Shown: piece after piece, positions 33,475-41,076 of the stretch
Layout: each line of letters begins with the position of its first letter
Position numbering within the stretch: position 1 is the first letter of the stretch
Source: an uncultured Dehalococcoidia bacterium
GTDB taxonomy: Bacteria > Chloroflexota > Dehalococcoidia > Dehalococcoidales > UBA1222
Assembly (NCBI GenBank): GCA_903844845.1
Contig: CAIMVG010000025.1
Coordinates: 1-50,005, forward strand
DNA: 50,005 bases
Direction: 5' to 3'
The notes under the pieces: generated by a model
The model's input: the letters and a program-made list of their open reading frames with translations, nothing else
Database searches by the model: none
What the model was told of the DNA's origin: nothing
Made by a program: the position numbers and the translations under genes

Positions 33475-33512
33475 AAAAAATCCGGGAGGCTATTTCAGCC
33501 TCCCGGATTTTT
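33475..33512 (+). terminator. rho-independent terminator
   Basis: A 15-16-bp stem built on AAATCCGGGAGGC / GCCTCCCGGATTT with a seven-base loop and a closing T-run, directly after the restored acylphosphatase stop codon. Strong in the plus direction and, through the leading A-run, probably also in reverse for the DUF362 gene. Confidence 0.9.
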
Positions 33513-33566
33513 AACCTGGTTTAAAGTACCTCGCCGCCTCAACGCATGACAAGGCCCAATTCGAGA

Positions 33567-34298
33567 CTAGACCTCCAGGTCCACCCGGGCTTCGTCAATC
33601 AGCTTGAGATAATCCATCTTGATCCCCAACGACTGAGAAGCTTCGAGGTCTACTTTATAGGGCTCCCCTATAAAAATCTTGCCAAGGGGCTCTTTGTCGC
33701 CCTTCGCCGGGTCGCCTTTGCTTATAAATCTCTGGCTCGCTTCGATAATGCCAAGATCAAACGGCATGGTATAAAACAGGTCCGCCAGGACTTTATCGAT
33801 GCCCAGGGCGTAGAGTTCTTCCCATCCGCCTTTCGTTCCAGTTCCGTACTTCGTAGAGGGAATCAAGCCAAGCAGGTTGGCAATGGCCAGACGCCCCAGG
33901 CCCCCGATAACTTTGAGCGGGGCAACACTGATAAGATAGTCGCTCGAAAGTATGACGTTGGGCAGCATAAAGGTTGGCATCACCAGCGGTTTAAGCAAAG
34001 GGTTCTCGACCTCTACCAGCGTAGTATCACGTACGTCCAAGGTTAAGACACGCGGGAAATCGTAGCGCAGAGACTGATAAACCGGACCAACCGGCGCCCC
34101 GCTGGCGGTGCCTTCGAGGACAAGAATATCCGCGTCGCTTATTTGCCTGATGCCCAAGATGATGGATACCATCATCTCGCGACTGGTGGTAACCGGGTAC
34201 CCAACCGGGTAACCTGCTACCGGCTTGATTAGAACTCGCCTCGCTCGGGCAATTGCCGGAGGCGCTTCAAAAACAAAATCCTCAGAATCGAATACCAA
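33567..34298 (-). CDS. DUF362-type protein
   Basis: Protein of 243 aa resembling the DUF362 family: RRVLIKPVAGYP near the start, then SDADILVLEGTASG, YLISVAPLKVIGGLGRLAIANLLGLIPS and DLGIIEASQRFIS. No ferredoxin-type cysteines, which some family members carry at the C-terminus, are present, so this is the minimal form. Function in the family is unresolved. It begins two bases after the mobA stop and is surely co-transcribed with it. No membrane segment or signal peptide. The family call is from pattern memory only. Confidence 0.75.
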   Translation of the reverse strand: MVFDSEDFVFEAPPAIARARRVLIKPVAGYPVGYPVTTSREMMVSIILGIRQISDADILVLEGTASGAPVGPVYQSLRYDFPRVLTLDVRDTTLVEVENPLLKPLVMPTFMLPNVILSSDYLISVAPLKVIGGLGRLAIANLLGLIPSTKYGTGTKGGWEELYALGIDKVLADLFYTMPFDLGIIEASQRFISKGDPAKGDKEPLGKIFIGEPYKVDLEASQSLGIKMDYLKLIDEARVDLEV

Positions 34299-34300
34299 CC

Positions 34301-34903
34301 CTAACTCCTCCCCAGAAGCCTTTCGGCTTTTACCAGGTCAGCCTGTGTATTTATGTTCGTAAAACACAAATGTGCTTTATCGAAACGGTCAATCTCAACA
34401 GGCTCAATAAACCGGGCCCGAACCCAGTCAAATAAAGCATCTACTTTGAGTTTATCCTGCGCCAGCAGATTTTCAATCTCCCCTATACAACGCCTTGAAT
34501 AGATCGCCTGTAAAGGTTCGAGATGCGGCCCGATGCGCGGAACCACAACGTCGAACCCTTCGGCAACAGAAACCATATATTTTATAAGATCCTTATTCAA
34601 TAACGGCATATCACATGCCGTGACCAGATTGTACGAATAACCGGAATTCGACAATCCTGTCAAAATACCCCCCAAAGGGCCCTTGCCTCCGACCGAATCA
34701 CTGACGACTGTCATGGCGGTCCCTGTTACTACAGGGGGTAATTCCGCCCCCGGGGCTTTGACAATTATAATTTCACTGTCAAGAAATTCCAGGTTGGATA
34801 TCGCCCGCTGCAGCAGTGTAACTTTACCTAATTCTGCCCAGCTCTTCTGCACGCCAAGACGTTCGCCTTTGCCTCCGGCCAGAATGATGCTGCCAATTTT
34901 CAA
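34301..34903 (-). CDS. mobA: molybdenum cofactor guanylyltransferase
   Basis: Nucleotidyltransferase of 200 aa that converts molybdopterin to its guanine-dinucleotide form. The N-terminal IILAGGKGERLGVQKSW is the nucleotide-binding signature, GKGPLGGI is the GxGPLxGI motif typical of MobA, and TACDMPLLN carries the metal-binding Asp. The start is TTG 34901-34903; a TATAAG -10 lies upstream, ribosome-site character is weak. Translationally linked to the DUF362 gene. A need for molybdopterin cofactor fits the (2Fe-2S) subunit of a molybdo-enzyme at 27182, though the genes are not adjacent. Confidence 0.9.
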   Translation of the reverse strand: MKIGSIILAGGKGERLGVQKSWAELGKVTLLQRAISNLEFLDSEIIIVKAPGAELPPVVTGTAMTVVSDSVGGKGPLGGILTGLSNSGYSYNLVTACDMPLLNKDLIKYMVSVAEGFDVVVPRIGPHLEPLQAIYSRRCIGEIENLLAQDKLKVDALFDWVRARFIEPVEIDRFDKAHLCFTNINTQADLVKAERLLGRS

Positions 34904-35068
34904 GGCGCGGCCAACCCTGGATGAAATTCCCCTTATATCATTCTACCATTAGAGTCAAGTATTTAATATAGGAAACCCGCCCTTTCGGCGATATTTTTTA
35001 GAGGTGCCTGTATCAAAATCCGGGGCAGAAAGGCCATCAAAGGTTGGAGGTCAACCGCTCGCGCATGT

Positions 35069-35074
35069 TATAAT
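35069..35074 (+). promoter_or_regulatory. -10 box of leaderless thiL
   Basis: Perfect TATAAT ending seven bases before ATG 35082, with a TTGGAG at 35044-35049 as a distant -35 (19-base spacer). No ribosome site precedes the ATG. Confidence 0.6.
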
Positions 35075-35081
35075 CCAGACG

Positions 35082-36080
35082 ATGAAGCTATCGGAAATAG
35101 GTGAATTCGGCCTGATAAATGTCCTCTCGAAAATTGTAGAAGACGGCCGGAATCCTAAAAATCCACAATGGAAAAACCTGCTGGCGGGTATCGGCGACGA
35201 TACCGCGGTATGGAGGAACGGCAAAAGGCTCGCCCTGGCAACAACCGATTGCCTGGTGGAAAATGTTCACTTCAAACGGGGGCAATCGAGCTGGCGGGAC
35301 CTTGGATGGAAAGCCCTCGCAGTAAACCTGAGCGATATCGCAGCCATGGGCGGAAAAGCAGAATACGCCCTGGTGACCCTCGGCCTTCCGCACTACACCG
35401 AAACGGAATCGATAATAGAACTTTACGAGGGCATGATTGACCTGGCGAAGATGTGGGGGGTCGTGATTGCAGGCGGCGACACCACTTTGTCGGAAAAATT
35501 CTTCGTCAGCCTCACTGTGACAGGAAGTTCAGGGAAACGCCCGCTGAGACGCTCGTCTGCACTACCAGGGGACTTGATCGCTGTTACCGGCAGTCCCGGT
35601 ATGGCTGCCGCAGGGTTCAAGTTGATCGAAAATGGGGCGAAGGAAAATGAGATTGACTCCCCTCTCAGGCAGGCATTCCTGCGCCCAACCCCGCGCCTGG
35701 AGGAGGGAACCGCGATATGCGCTTCCGGCTGCCGTACGGCCATCGACATCAGCGACGGGCTGGTTGCCGACCTTGGGCGTATCTGCAATTCCAGCGGAAC
35801 CGGCGCCACGATACACACAAGTATGGTACCGGTACACCCTTCGGCAAATAAAATATTTCCTGCCGAGGCCCTGCAAATGGCCCTCGGAGGCGGGGAAGAT
35901 TACGAGCTTTTATTTACAGCGAATTCCGGGGCCATCGAAAAAGTCAAAAGAACAGCTTCAAGCCGGATCACCGTCATCGGAGAAATCACGGCCGGACCGG
36001 CAGGCGTTGTCAATCTAATCGATGAAAATGGCAGCGCATATCGGATCGAGAAAGCCGGATGGGACCACTTTGGCAAATAA
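35082..36080 (+). CDS. thiL: thiamine-monophosphate kinase
   Basis: Phosphorylates thiamine monophosphate to the active diphosphate, 332 aa. The family N-terminus MKLSEIGEFGLI is followed by GIGDDTAVW, TTDCLVENVHF, WKALAVNLSDIAAMGG, GGDTT, then DISDGLVADL and GGGEDYELLF, all ThiL motifs. The start is ATG 35082, which begins the family domain and lies seven bases after a TATAAT. The upstream in-frame start at 35004 would precede the promoter. Other thiamine genes are not in the window. It overlaps the tsaE reading frame. Confidence 0.95.
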   Translation: MKLSEIGEFGLINVLSKIVEDGRNPKNPQWKNLLAGIGDDTAVWRNGKRLALATTDCLVENVHFKRGQSSWRDLGWKALAVNLSDIAAMGGKAEYALVTLGLPHYTETESIIELYEGMIDLAKMWGVVIAGGDTTLSEKFFVSLTVTGSSGKRPLRRSSALPGDLIAVTGSPGMAAAGFKLIENGAKENEIDSPLRQAFLRPTPRLEEGTAICASGCRTAIDISDGLVADLGRICNSSGTGATIHTSMVPVHPSANKIFPAEALQMALGGGEDYELLFTANSGAIEKVKRTASSRITVIGEITAGPAGVVNLIDENGSAYRIEKAGWDHFGK

Positions 36081-36561
36081 CTTCCATTTCAATAGTTCCA
36101 GCCCGGAGGAAACATTCCGCCTGGGGCGCGCTATCGGCGAAATGGCCGCTCCGGGAGATCTAATCCTGCTGAGCGGACCGCTCGGTGCCGGAAAGACATG
36201 CCTGACCCAGGGGATAGCTAAAGGGTTAGGCATCGAAGAGTCCCCTCCCAGCCCTTCGTATGTTCTCGTGCGTGAGTTTAAAGGCCGGATGCCCCTGTAC
36301 CACATGGACCTCTATCGTTTGGGATTTGAAGAGATAGCTGAACTGGGGATCGAGGATTACCTCTCCGGCAAAGGGGTATGCGTCATCGAATGGGCTGAAA
36401 AAGCAGGTTCCCTGATGCCGAAAGAACGTCTTTCAGTTAACCTATCGTATCTGGGGGAACTGGAACGGGGGCTTGAATTTATCCCGGATGGGAGCCGTTA
36501 CGAATTCATATCTCGACGGATATCACAAGTCATGGGCTCAATGCCGAAGGGCGATAACTGA
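36070..36561 (+). CDS. tsaE: tRNA threonylcarbamoyladenosine biosynthesis ATPase TsaE
   Basis: ATPase needed with TsaB and TsaD for t6A modification of ANN-reading tRNAs, 163 aa from TTG 36070. The core has SSPEETFRLGRAIGE, Walker A GPLGAGKT (36-43), SPSYVLVREF, HMDLYRL and IEWAEKAG. TTG 36070 gives the family N-terminus and overlaps the thiL end by 11 bases. The alternative ATG 36022 would add 16 residues and overlap by 59. It overlaps the tsaB fusion gene by one base, so the two are coupled. Confidence 0.9.
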   Translation: MANNFHFNSSSPEETFRLGRAIGEMAAPGDLILLSGPLGAGKTCLTQGIAKGLGIEESPPSPSYVLVREFKGRMPLYHMDLYRLGFEEIAELGIEDYLSGKGVCVIEWAEKAGSLMPKERLSVNLSYLGELERGLEFIPDGSRYEFISRRISQVMGSMPKGDN

Positions 36562-37946
36562 TGTACCTCGCCATCGATACTTCAAGTGATTTCGCCGGCC
36601 TGTCGCTTACAGAAAACGGGCTGATCATGGCTGAACTTTCCTGGCGCTGCGGAAGCAATCATACGGTGGAACTTCTGCCTCATCTGGATATTCTGCTCAA
36701 ACAGTCTTCGATAGCCATACAGGAATTAAAAGGTATAATTATCGCCATCGGGCCCGGCAGCTTTAATGGGCTCAGGGTCGGGTTGGGAACCGCTAAAGGG
36801 CTCGCCTTCAGCCTGGGGATACCGATCGTGGGAGTCAACACTCTCGAAGCTGCCGCCTATCAGCATGCAGAGTGCGGTTTGCCGGTTTGCGCTATCTTCA
36901 AAGCCGGGAAGTGTGATGCGGCGTCCGCCTCTTACCAACAGACTGACCAGGGCTGGCAATGCCTGGTCCCTTGCCGATTGACAACTATCGAACAAATCTG
37001 TGCCTCCACTCGGGGTAAAACCGTGTTCTGCGGCGAACCGACCATACCGATGCTCGAACAAATCCGGAACACACTTGGAACAGAAGCAGTCATCCCATCC
37101 ATGGCGGGATTGTTAAGACGCCCGGGCTTTTTAGCTGAACTTGGCGGGAAATGGCTCGCAGATGCGGAATATGACGACCCGGCCACGTTGCAGCCGTTCT
37201 ACCTGAGGCCCCCGCATATCAGCCCGCCCAAGTCGAAAGGCTCCGGGGCGAACGTACAACCTGAGGTGTGCCGGGCAACCGGGGTGATCTGGGATATGGA
37301 CGGGACCATCGTCGATACTGCGTCAAAACATTATGACGCATGGAAAACGGTTTTCAGCCGCCGCGGTGTCGCATTCAGCCGGGCTGATTTTACAAAGAGT
37401 TTCGGATTGCGCAACGACGATATCATACGGGAAATCCTCGGACCGGGAGCCCGCCCCGAAGAAATCTCATCGATCAGCACAGAAAAAACAGAGCTATTTC
37501 GGGAAGCAGTCCGCAGGGAAGGCGTAAACCCCATGCCAGGGGCAATCGAATTATTAACAGCCCTTCATGCGATAGGTGTCCCAATGGCGGTTGCCTCCTC
37601 TGCCCCGGTCTGTAATATCGAAACATTCATCAAAATGCTCTCTATCGGACCGTTCATCTCAGCCGTCGCCAGCGGCGAGGAAGTCACTCGCGGCAAGCCC
37701 GCTCCTGACATCTTCATGCTGGCGGCAAGGAAGTTGAATATCGAACCCGCGTGCTGTGCGGTGATCGAGGATGCAGTCGGCGGCATCTCCGCGGCCGCCG
37801 GCGCCGGAATGCGTTCAATCGGTGTAGCTGCCAATCATACGAAGAAAAATCTTGAACTGGCAGATATTGTGGTAGACTCTCTAGCTGAACTCTCGGCAAA
37901 TGATGTGATAAATCTTGTCCATGGCAAATTATCGAAGAGTAAATAA
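36561..37946 (+). CDS. tsaB: TsaB fused to a HAD-family phosphatase
   Basis: Protein of 461 aa. Residues 1-225 are TsaB, the scaffold subunit of the t6A complex: YLAIDTSSDFAGLSL, VELLPHLDILL, IIIAIGPGSFNGLRVGL and GIPIVGVNTLEAAA. Residues about 240-455 are a beta-phosphoglucomutase-like HAD hydrolase: DMDGTIVDT (Asp245, Asp247), a cap helix bundle, SSAP, RGKPAPDIF and VIEDAVGGISAAAGAGM. A short Pro/Ser/Lys linker (about 218-235) joins them without stop or frameshift. TsaB is usually alone or fused to RimI or TsaD, so a HAD partner is unusual. All HAD motifs are intact. Its substrate is unknown. Confidence 0.92.
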   Translation: MYLAIDTSSDFAGLSLTENGLIMAELSWRCGSNHTVELLPHLDILLKQSSIAIQELKGIIIAIGPGSFNGLRVGLGTAKGLAFSLGIPIVGVNTLEAAAYQHAECGLPVCAIFKAGKCDAASASYQQTDQGWQCLVPCRLTTIEQICASTRGKTVFCGEPTIPMLEQIRNTLGTEAVIPSMAGLLRRPGFLAELGGKWLADAEYDDPATLQPFYLRPPHISPPKSKGSGANVQPEVCRATGVIWDMDGTIVDTASKHYDAWKTVFSRRGVAFSRADFTKSFGLRNDDIIREILGPGARPEEISSISTEKTELFREAVRREGVNPMPGAIELLTALHAIGVPMAVASSAPVCNIETFIKMLSIGPFISAVASGEEVTRGKPAPDIFMLAARKLNIEPACCAVIEDAVGGISAAAGAGMRSIGVAANHTKKNLELADIVVDSLAELSANDVINLVHGKLSKSK

Positions 37947-37966
37947 TCGGAGGTAGAAAGTAAAAA

Positions 37967-38398
37967 ATGGAACGAACTCTGGTACTGATTAAACCGGACG
38001 CGGTAGAGCGCGGTTTCAGCGGTGCGATCCTCGGCCGCCTGGAAAAAGCGGGCCTGACATTGGTCGGCTTGAAAATGCTCCAGATGGACAAGGCCCTCGC
38101 GGAACGCCACTATGCACCGCACAAGGAAAAGGGCTTTTTCAAGGGTTTGATAAGTTTCATCACTTCCGGGCCCATAGTAGCCGCGGTCTTCGAGGGAGAA
38201 GATGCGGTTAAGACCGCCCGGACCGTCATGGGGTCCACCGACCCCTCCAAAGCTGAAGCAGGCAGTATCCGCAAGGATTTCGGACTGGACATAGAGAGAA
38301 ATGCAGTGCATGGTTCTGACTCTGTAAAAACCGCAGAACAGGAAGTTATGCTCTTCTTTAAAAGCACCGAGATATTCAATTATACGCGGAAGAAATAG
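37967..38398 (+). CDS. ndk: nucleoside diphosphate kinase
   Basis: Transfers the gamma phosphate between nucleoside tri- and diphosphates through a phospho-histidine, 143 aa. It begins ERTLVLIKPDAVERG, and the active-site His115 lies in NAVHGSDS. Other hallmarks are GPIVAAVFEGEDAV and GSTDPSKAEAGSIRKDFG. A GGAGGTAG ribosome site precedes ATG 37967, 20 bases after the tsaB-HAD stop, so it is probably the last gene of thiL-tsaE-tsaB-ndk. It converges with rsfS, two bases apart. Confidence 0.97.
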   Translation: MERTLVLIKPDAVERGFSGAILGRLEKAGLTLVGLKMLQMDKALAERHYAPHKEKGFFKGLISFITSGPIVAAVFEGEDAVKTARTVMGSTDPSKAEAGSIRKDFGLDIERNAVHGSDSVKTAEQEVMLFFKSTEIFNYTRKK

Positions 38399-38400
38399 GC

Positions 38401-38745
38401 TTAAGCGATGCGGACAACGGGTTTCGCCAAGCTCCACAAATTGTCGAACTTGTAATATTCCCTTTCCGGTGATGAAAAAACGTGGACGATCACGTCTCCG
38501 TAATCGAGCAGCATCCACCCCGATAAAGCGGTTCCTTCACGCCGGAAAGGGCTTATCCCTTCTTTCTTAAGGGACCGCTCTATCTCGTCTGAAAGCGCGG
38601 CCAGCTGGCGGGAGGATTCACCACTGGCTATAACGAAATAGTCGGCCAGGCTGCAAACCCCGCGAGTATCAAGAAGAGCGATATCCGAGGCGAGCTTGTC
38701 GCTTGATATTTCAACGATGCGCCTGGCTATTTCGAGGGATCCCAG
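38401..38745 (-). CDS. rsfS: ribosomal silencing factor RsfS
   Basis: Binds ribosomal protein L14 and blocks subunit joining when nutrients are short, 114 aa. The sequence is diagnostic: SSDKLASDIALLDTRGV, SLADYFVIASGESSRQLAAL, EGTALSGWMLLDYGDVIVHVF and REYYKFDNLW. No ATG, GTG or TTG lies in the proper place. An AGGAG ribosome site is followed after nine bases by CTG 38743-38745, the likeliest start. ATC and ATA codons between them are alternatives. A TATAAT on the minus strand (38773-38778) gives a leader of about 20 bases. Confidence 0.9.
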   Translation of the reverse strand: MGSLEIARRIVEISSDKLASDIALLDTRGVCSLADYFVIASGESSRQLAALSDEIERSLKKEGISPFRREGTALSGWMLLDYGDVIVHVFSSPEREYYKFDNLWSLAKPVVRIA

Positions 38746-38772
38746 AGTGATTATCTCCTGCCTGTTTGAACA

Positions 38773-38778
38773 ATTATA
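38773..38778 (-). promoter_or_regulatory. -10 box of rsfS
   Basis: TATAAT on the minus strand, about 28 bases before the CTG start, with AGGAG in between. No clear -35. Confidence 0.5.
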
Positions 38779-38888
38779 TCACAGCGCATCTCGAGGTACA
38801 GGCACCCCGGACCGGATTTGAAGTTGCGGCAGATGTGGTTTGACATGCTAAAACCGCTCTCTTATACTTGCGGGCGAAGGAGATTTCT

Positions 38889-39131
38889 ATGCGTGGTAAC
38901 ATCATGGCTGGCTTGCTGGTTTTCATACTTGGCGGGATCCTTTTCGCCGTGGGGGTGATTGGTTTCGTCGCTTCCGCCACGTCCTCGCCCATCATCACGC
39001 AATGGGACAAGCTCGGCTCCCTCCCTTTGCATTCCCTCTGGCAGGCCACTGTGTTGGTGGCTGTGTTTTTTATACTCTTCCTGGCCGGAATCTACCTAAT
39101 GAAGACAGCATTGTCACGGCAGGGCCAGTAA
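38889..39131 (+). CDS. small two-helix membrane protein
   Basis: Protein of 80 aa with two membrane helices (about residues 7-31 and 51-74) and a short polar loop (SPIITQWDKLGSLPLHSLW). No family is recognised. GAAGGAG lies before ATG 38889, which is preferred over the in-frame ATG 38868, and TATACT lies about 20 bases upstream. It diverges from rsfS and stands alone. Confidence 0.7.
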   Translation: MRGNIMAGLLVFILGGILFAVGVIGFVASATSSPIITQWDKLGSLPLHSLWQATVLVAVFFILFLAGIYLMKTALSRQGQ

Positions 39132-39211
39132 CTTATTTAGCAAGCCATTTATTTTGACACCCGGCCGGGACAAACAAACCGGCACGATTAGCTCGATCCA
39201 AGGTCAAATGC

Positions 39212-39217
39212 TATACT
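39212..39217 (+). promoter_or_regulatory. -10 box seven bases before the start codon (leaderless)
   Basis: TATACT ends seven bases before ATG 39225. No ribosome site is present. The -35 is weak (TTAGCT, 18-base spacer). Confidence 0.5.
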
Positions 39218-39224
39218 CTGCCTG

Positions 39225-40052
39225 ATGGCGACCCTCCTTTTCGGCACAGCCGGTATACCTCAAAGCACATGGCCGCAAGAAACCGGTGAAGGCATCCGCC
39301 GGGTAGCTGCCCTCGGGTTAGACTGCATGGAGATAGAATTCGTACACGGGGTCTATCTTGACGAGGCTAACGCGAAAGCCATGGCGGGAATCGCCCGTAA
39401 CAACAAGGTCAAACTTTCGGTCCACGCGCCTTATTTTTTAAACTTTAACGCCAGGGAACTCCCTAAACTGCATTCAAGCCAGGGAACCCTGCATAAAGCC
39501 GCCAGGATAGCGCGGCTTTGCGGTGCCGAAAGCGTAGTGTTCCATCCCGGTTTCTACCTCGGTAACCCGCCCGGGCAGGTGTACGAAACTATCAAGACCT
39601 CCCTGGAAGGGGTACTGGATAAGCTCAAATCCGATGACAATCCCATCACTCTGCGGCCGGAAAGCTCGGGGAAACCTACACAATTCGGGACGATCGACGA
39701 AATCACCCGGCTTTCTTTAGATCTCCCAAACATAGCACCCTGCATCGACTTAGCCCACTGGCACGCCCGAGGCGGGGGCAACAATTCATACGAAGAATGC
39801 AGCGGTTTGCTCGCGGGATTGAAAAAAGACCTCGGAGAGGCCGCTCTGAAGGAGATGCACATCCATCTCTCCGGTATAGAGTACGGAAAGAACGGCGAGA
39901 AAAAACACCTCCCCCTGAGGTCTTCCGACCTGGAATACGAGCAGTTGCTGAGAGCGCTTAAAGAACATGGAGCCGGCGGTACCCTCATCTGCGAAAGCCC
40001 TAACCGGGAAGAGGACGCCTTGCTCCTCAAAGAGACTTACCAAAAAATGTAG
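39225..40052 (+). CDS. endonuclease IV-like AP endonuclease (xylose isomerase-like TIM barrel)
   Basis: TIM-barrel protein of 275 aa in the Nfo/AP-endonuclease 2 family. The metal-ligand series of endonuclease IV can be followed: His in SVHAPYFLNF, His in VVFHPGFYL, Glu in LRPESSGK, Asp/His in CIDLAHWHA, His in EMHIHLSG, His in KKHLPL and Glu in LICESPN. A role in repairing abasic sites is likely. Some TIM-barrel relatives are sugar isomerases, but the complete ligand set favours a nuclease. Predicted leaderless (TATACT at 39212). It ends four bases from the convergent TauE gene. Confidence 0.85.
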   Translation: MATLLFGTAGIPQSTWPQETGEGIRRVAALGLDCMEIEFVHGVYLDEANAKAMAGIARNNKVKLSVHAPYFLNFNARELPKLHSSQGTLHKAARIARLCGAESVVFHPGFYLGNPPGQVYETIKTSLEGVLDKLKSDDNPITLRPESSGKPTQFGTIDEITRLSLDLPNIAPCIDLAHWHARGGGNNSYEECSGLLAGLKKDLGEAALKEMHIHLSGIEYGKNGEKKHLPLRSSDLEYEQLLRALKEHGAGGTLICESPNREEDALLLKETYQKM

Positions 40053-40055
40053 GAA

Positions 40056-40898
40056 CTATTTCAGAAGGCTTACAACGATCAGCCTCACCCCGGCCAAAAC
40101 GAGTGCGAGCACCAGAAGCCTCATTAAAATCAGGCTTTTTATTTTAGGGGAAAGCCATGCGCCTACCTGGGCCCCGGGTATCACCCCCACCGCTATCCAC
40201 AGAAGTATCGGCCACACCTTCGAGTACGTCCCCGAGGCCGCATGGGTGAGAGTGCCTGTGAGGCCAGTAAAAACCAGGATGAAATGCGAGGTGGCAGTCG
40301 CTATGTGAGCGGGAAAGCAAAGGACATATATCAGCATCGGGACATGAATGATACCGCCCCCGATACCCAGGAGGCCGGCAACAAAGCCGACAATGAAGCT
40401 GAGCATGATCCCGAGCGGCCTGTTGCACGTGTATACAAACTTTTCACCCGTCCTGTCAGTCAGGCAGGTATTCCCCCCGCTGGGAACGGTTACCGCACCC
40501 GTGCCGATTTTCGGTCTCAGCCAGATCAATGCCGAAAAAATCAGCAACACCGTTCCAAATATCAGTGAAAAGACTTTTTGCGGGATATAGTGAAGGGTCC
40601 ATACACCGAAAATAGTCCCCGGGACGGTGGCAAGCGCGAAATAGATGCCGTTCCGATAGTCTATCCGGCCCTGCCGCGCGTAAGCCGTTGTGCCTGACAG
40701 AGCATTCAAGAAGACAATCCCCATGGTGATGCTGGTGAGCGCCTCCGGCCTCGCCTCGGGATAGAGGATCAGCAAAACCGGGGTAAGGATCACAGCCCCG
40801 CCGATTCCAACGAGAGTTCCGTAGCTCCCGGCCAGGAAGCCCACTGCCACCAGGATGAAAGCCAGGGCGGTACCGGTTAAAAATTGAGGATTACCCAT
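40056..40898 (-). CDS. sulfite exporter TauE/SafE-family membrane protein
   Basis: Membrane protein of 280 aa with seven to eight hydrophobic helices. Two related halves each start with a glycine-rich pattern: GSYGTLVGIGGAVILTPVLLI in the first and GFVAGLLGIGGGIIHVPMLI in the second, the hallmark repeat of TauE/SafE transporters. Family members export sulfite, sulfoacetate or other organic anions; the substrate is unknown here. The start is ATG 40898, without an obvious ribosome site. No sulfur-metabolism genes are adjacent. The 178-base gap up to ftsH shows only promoter-like sequence. Confidence 0.9.
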   Translation of the reverse strand: MGNPQFLTGTALAFILVAVGFLAGSYGTLVGIGGAVILTPVLLILYPEARPEALTSITMGIVFLNALSGTTAYARQGRIDYRNGIYFALATVPGTIFGVWTLHYIPQKVFSLIFGTVLLIFSALIWLRPKIGTGAVTVPSGGNTCLTDRTGEKFVYTCNRPLGIMLSFIVGFVAGLLGIGGGIIHVPMLIYVLCFPAHIATATSHFILVFTGLTGTLTHAASGTYSKVWPILLWIAVGVIPGAQVGAWLSPKIKSLILMRLLVLALVLAGVRLIVVSLLK

Positions 40899-41076
40899 AG
40901 CGTTTTTGTTACCCGTGTCACATATCGTATTTTGACATTAGTGTATATTAAGATAACAAACCCGGCAAACAATCATCTCAAGAGTACATATGAAACACGG
41001 CGCCGTTCTCGCAGTTTGCCCGTTCTGAAGCACGCTATGTGTTATACTTATAGGACTAACCGATAGGAGCTTTCCC

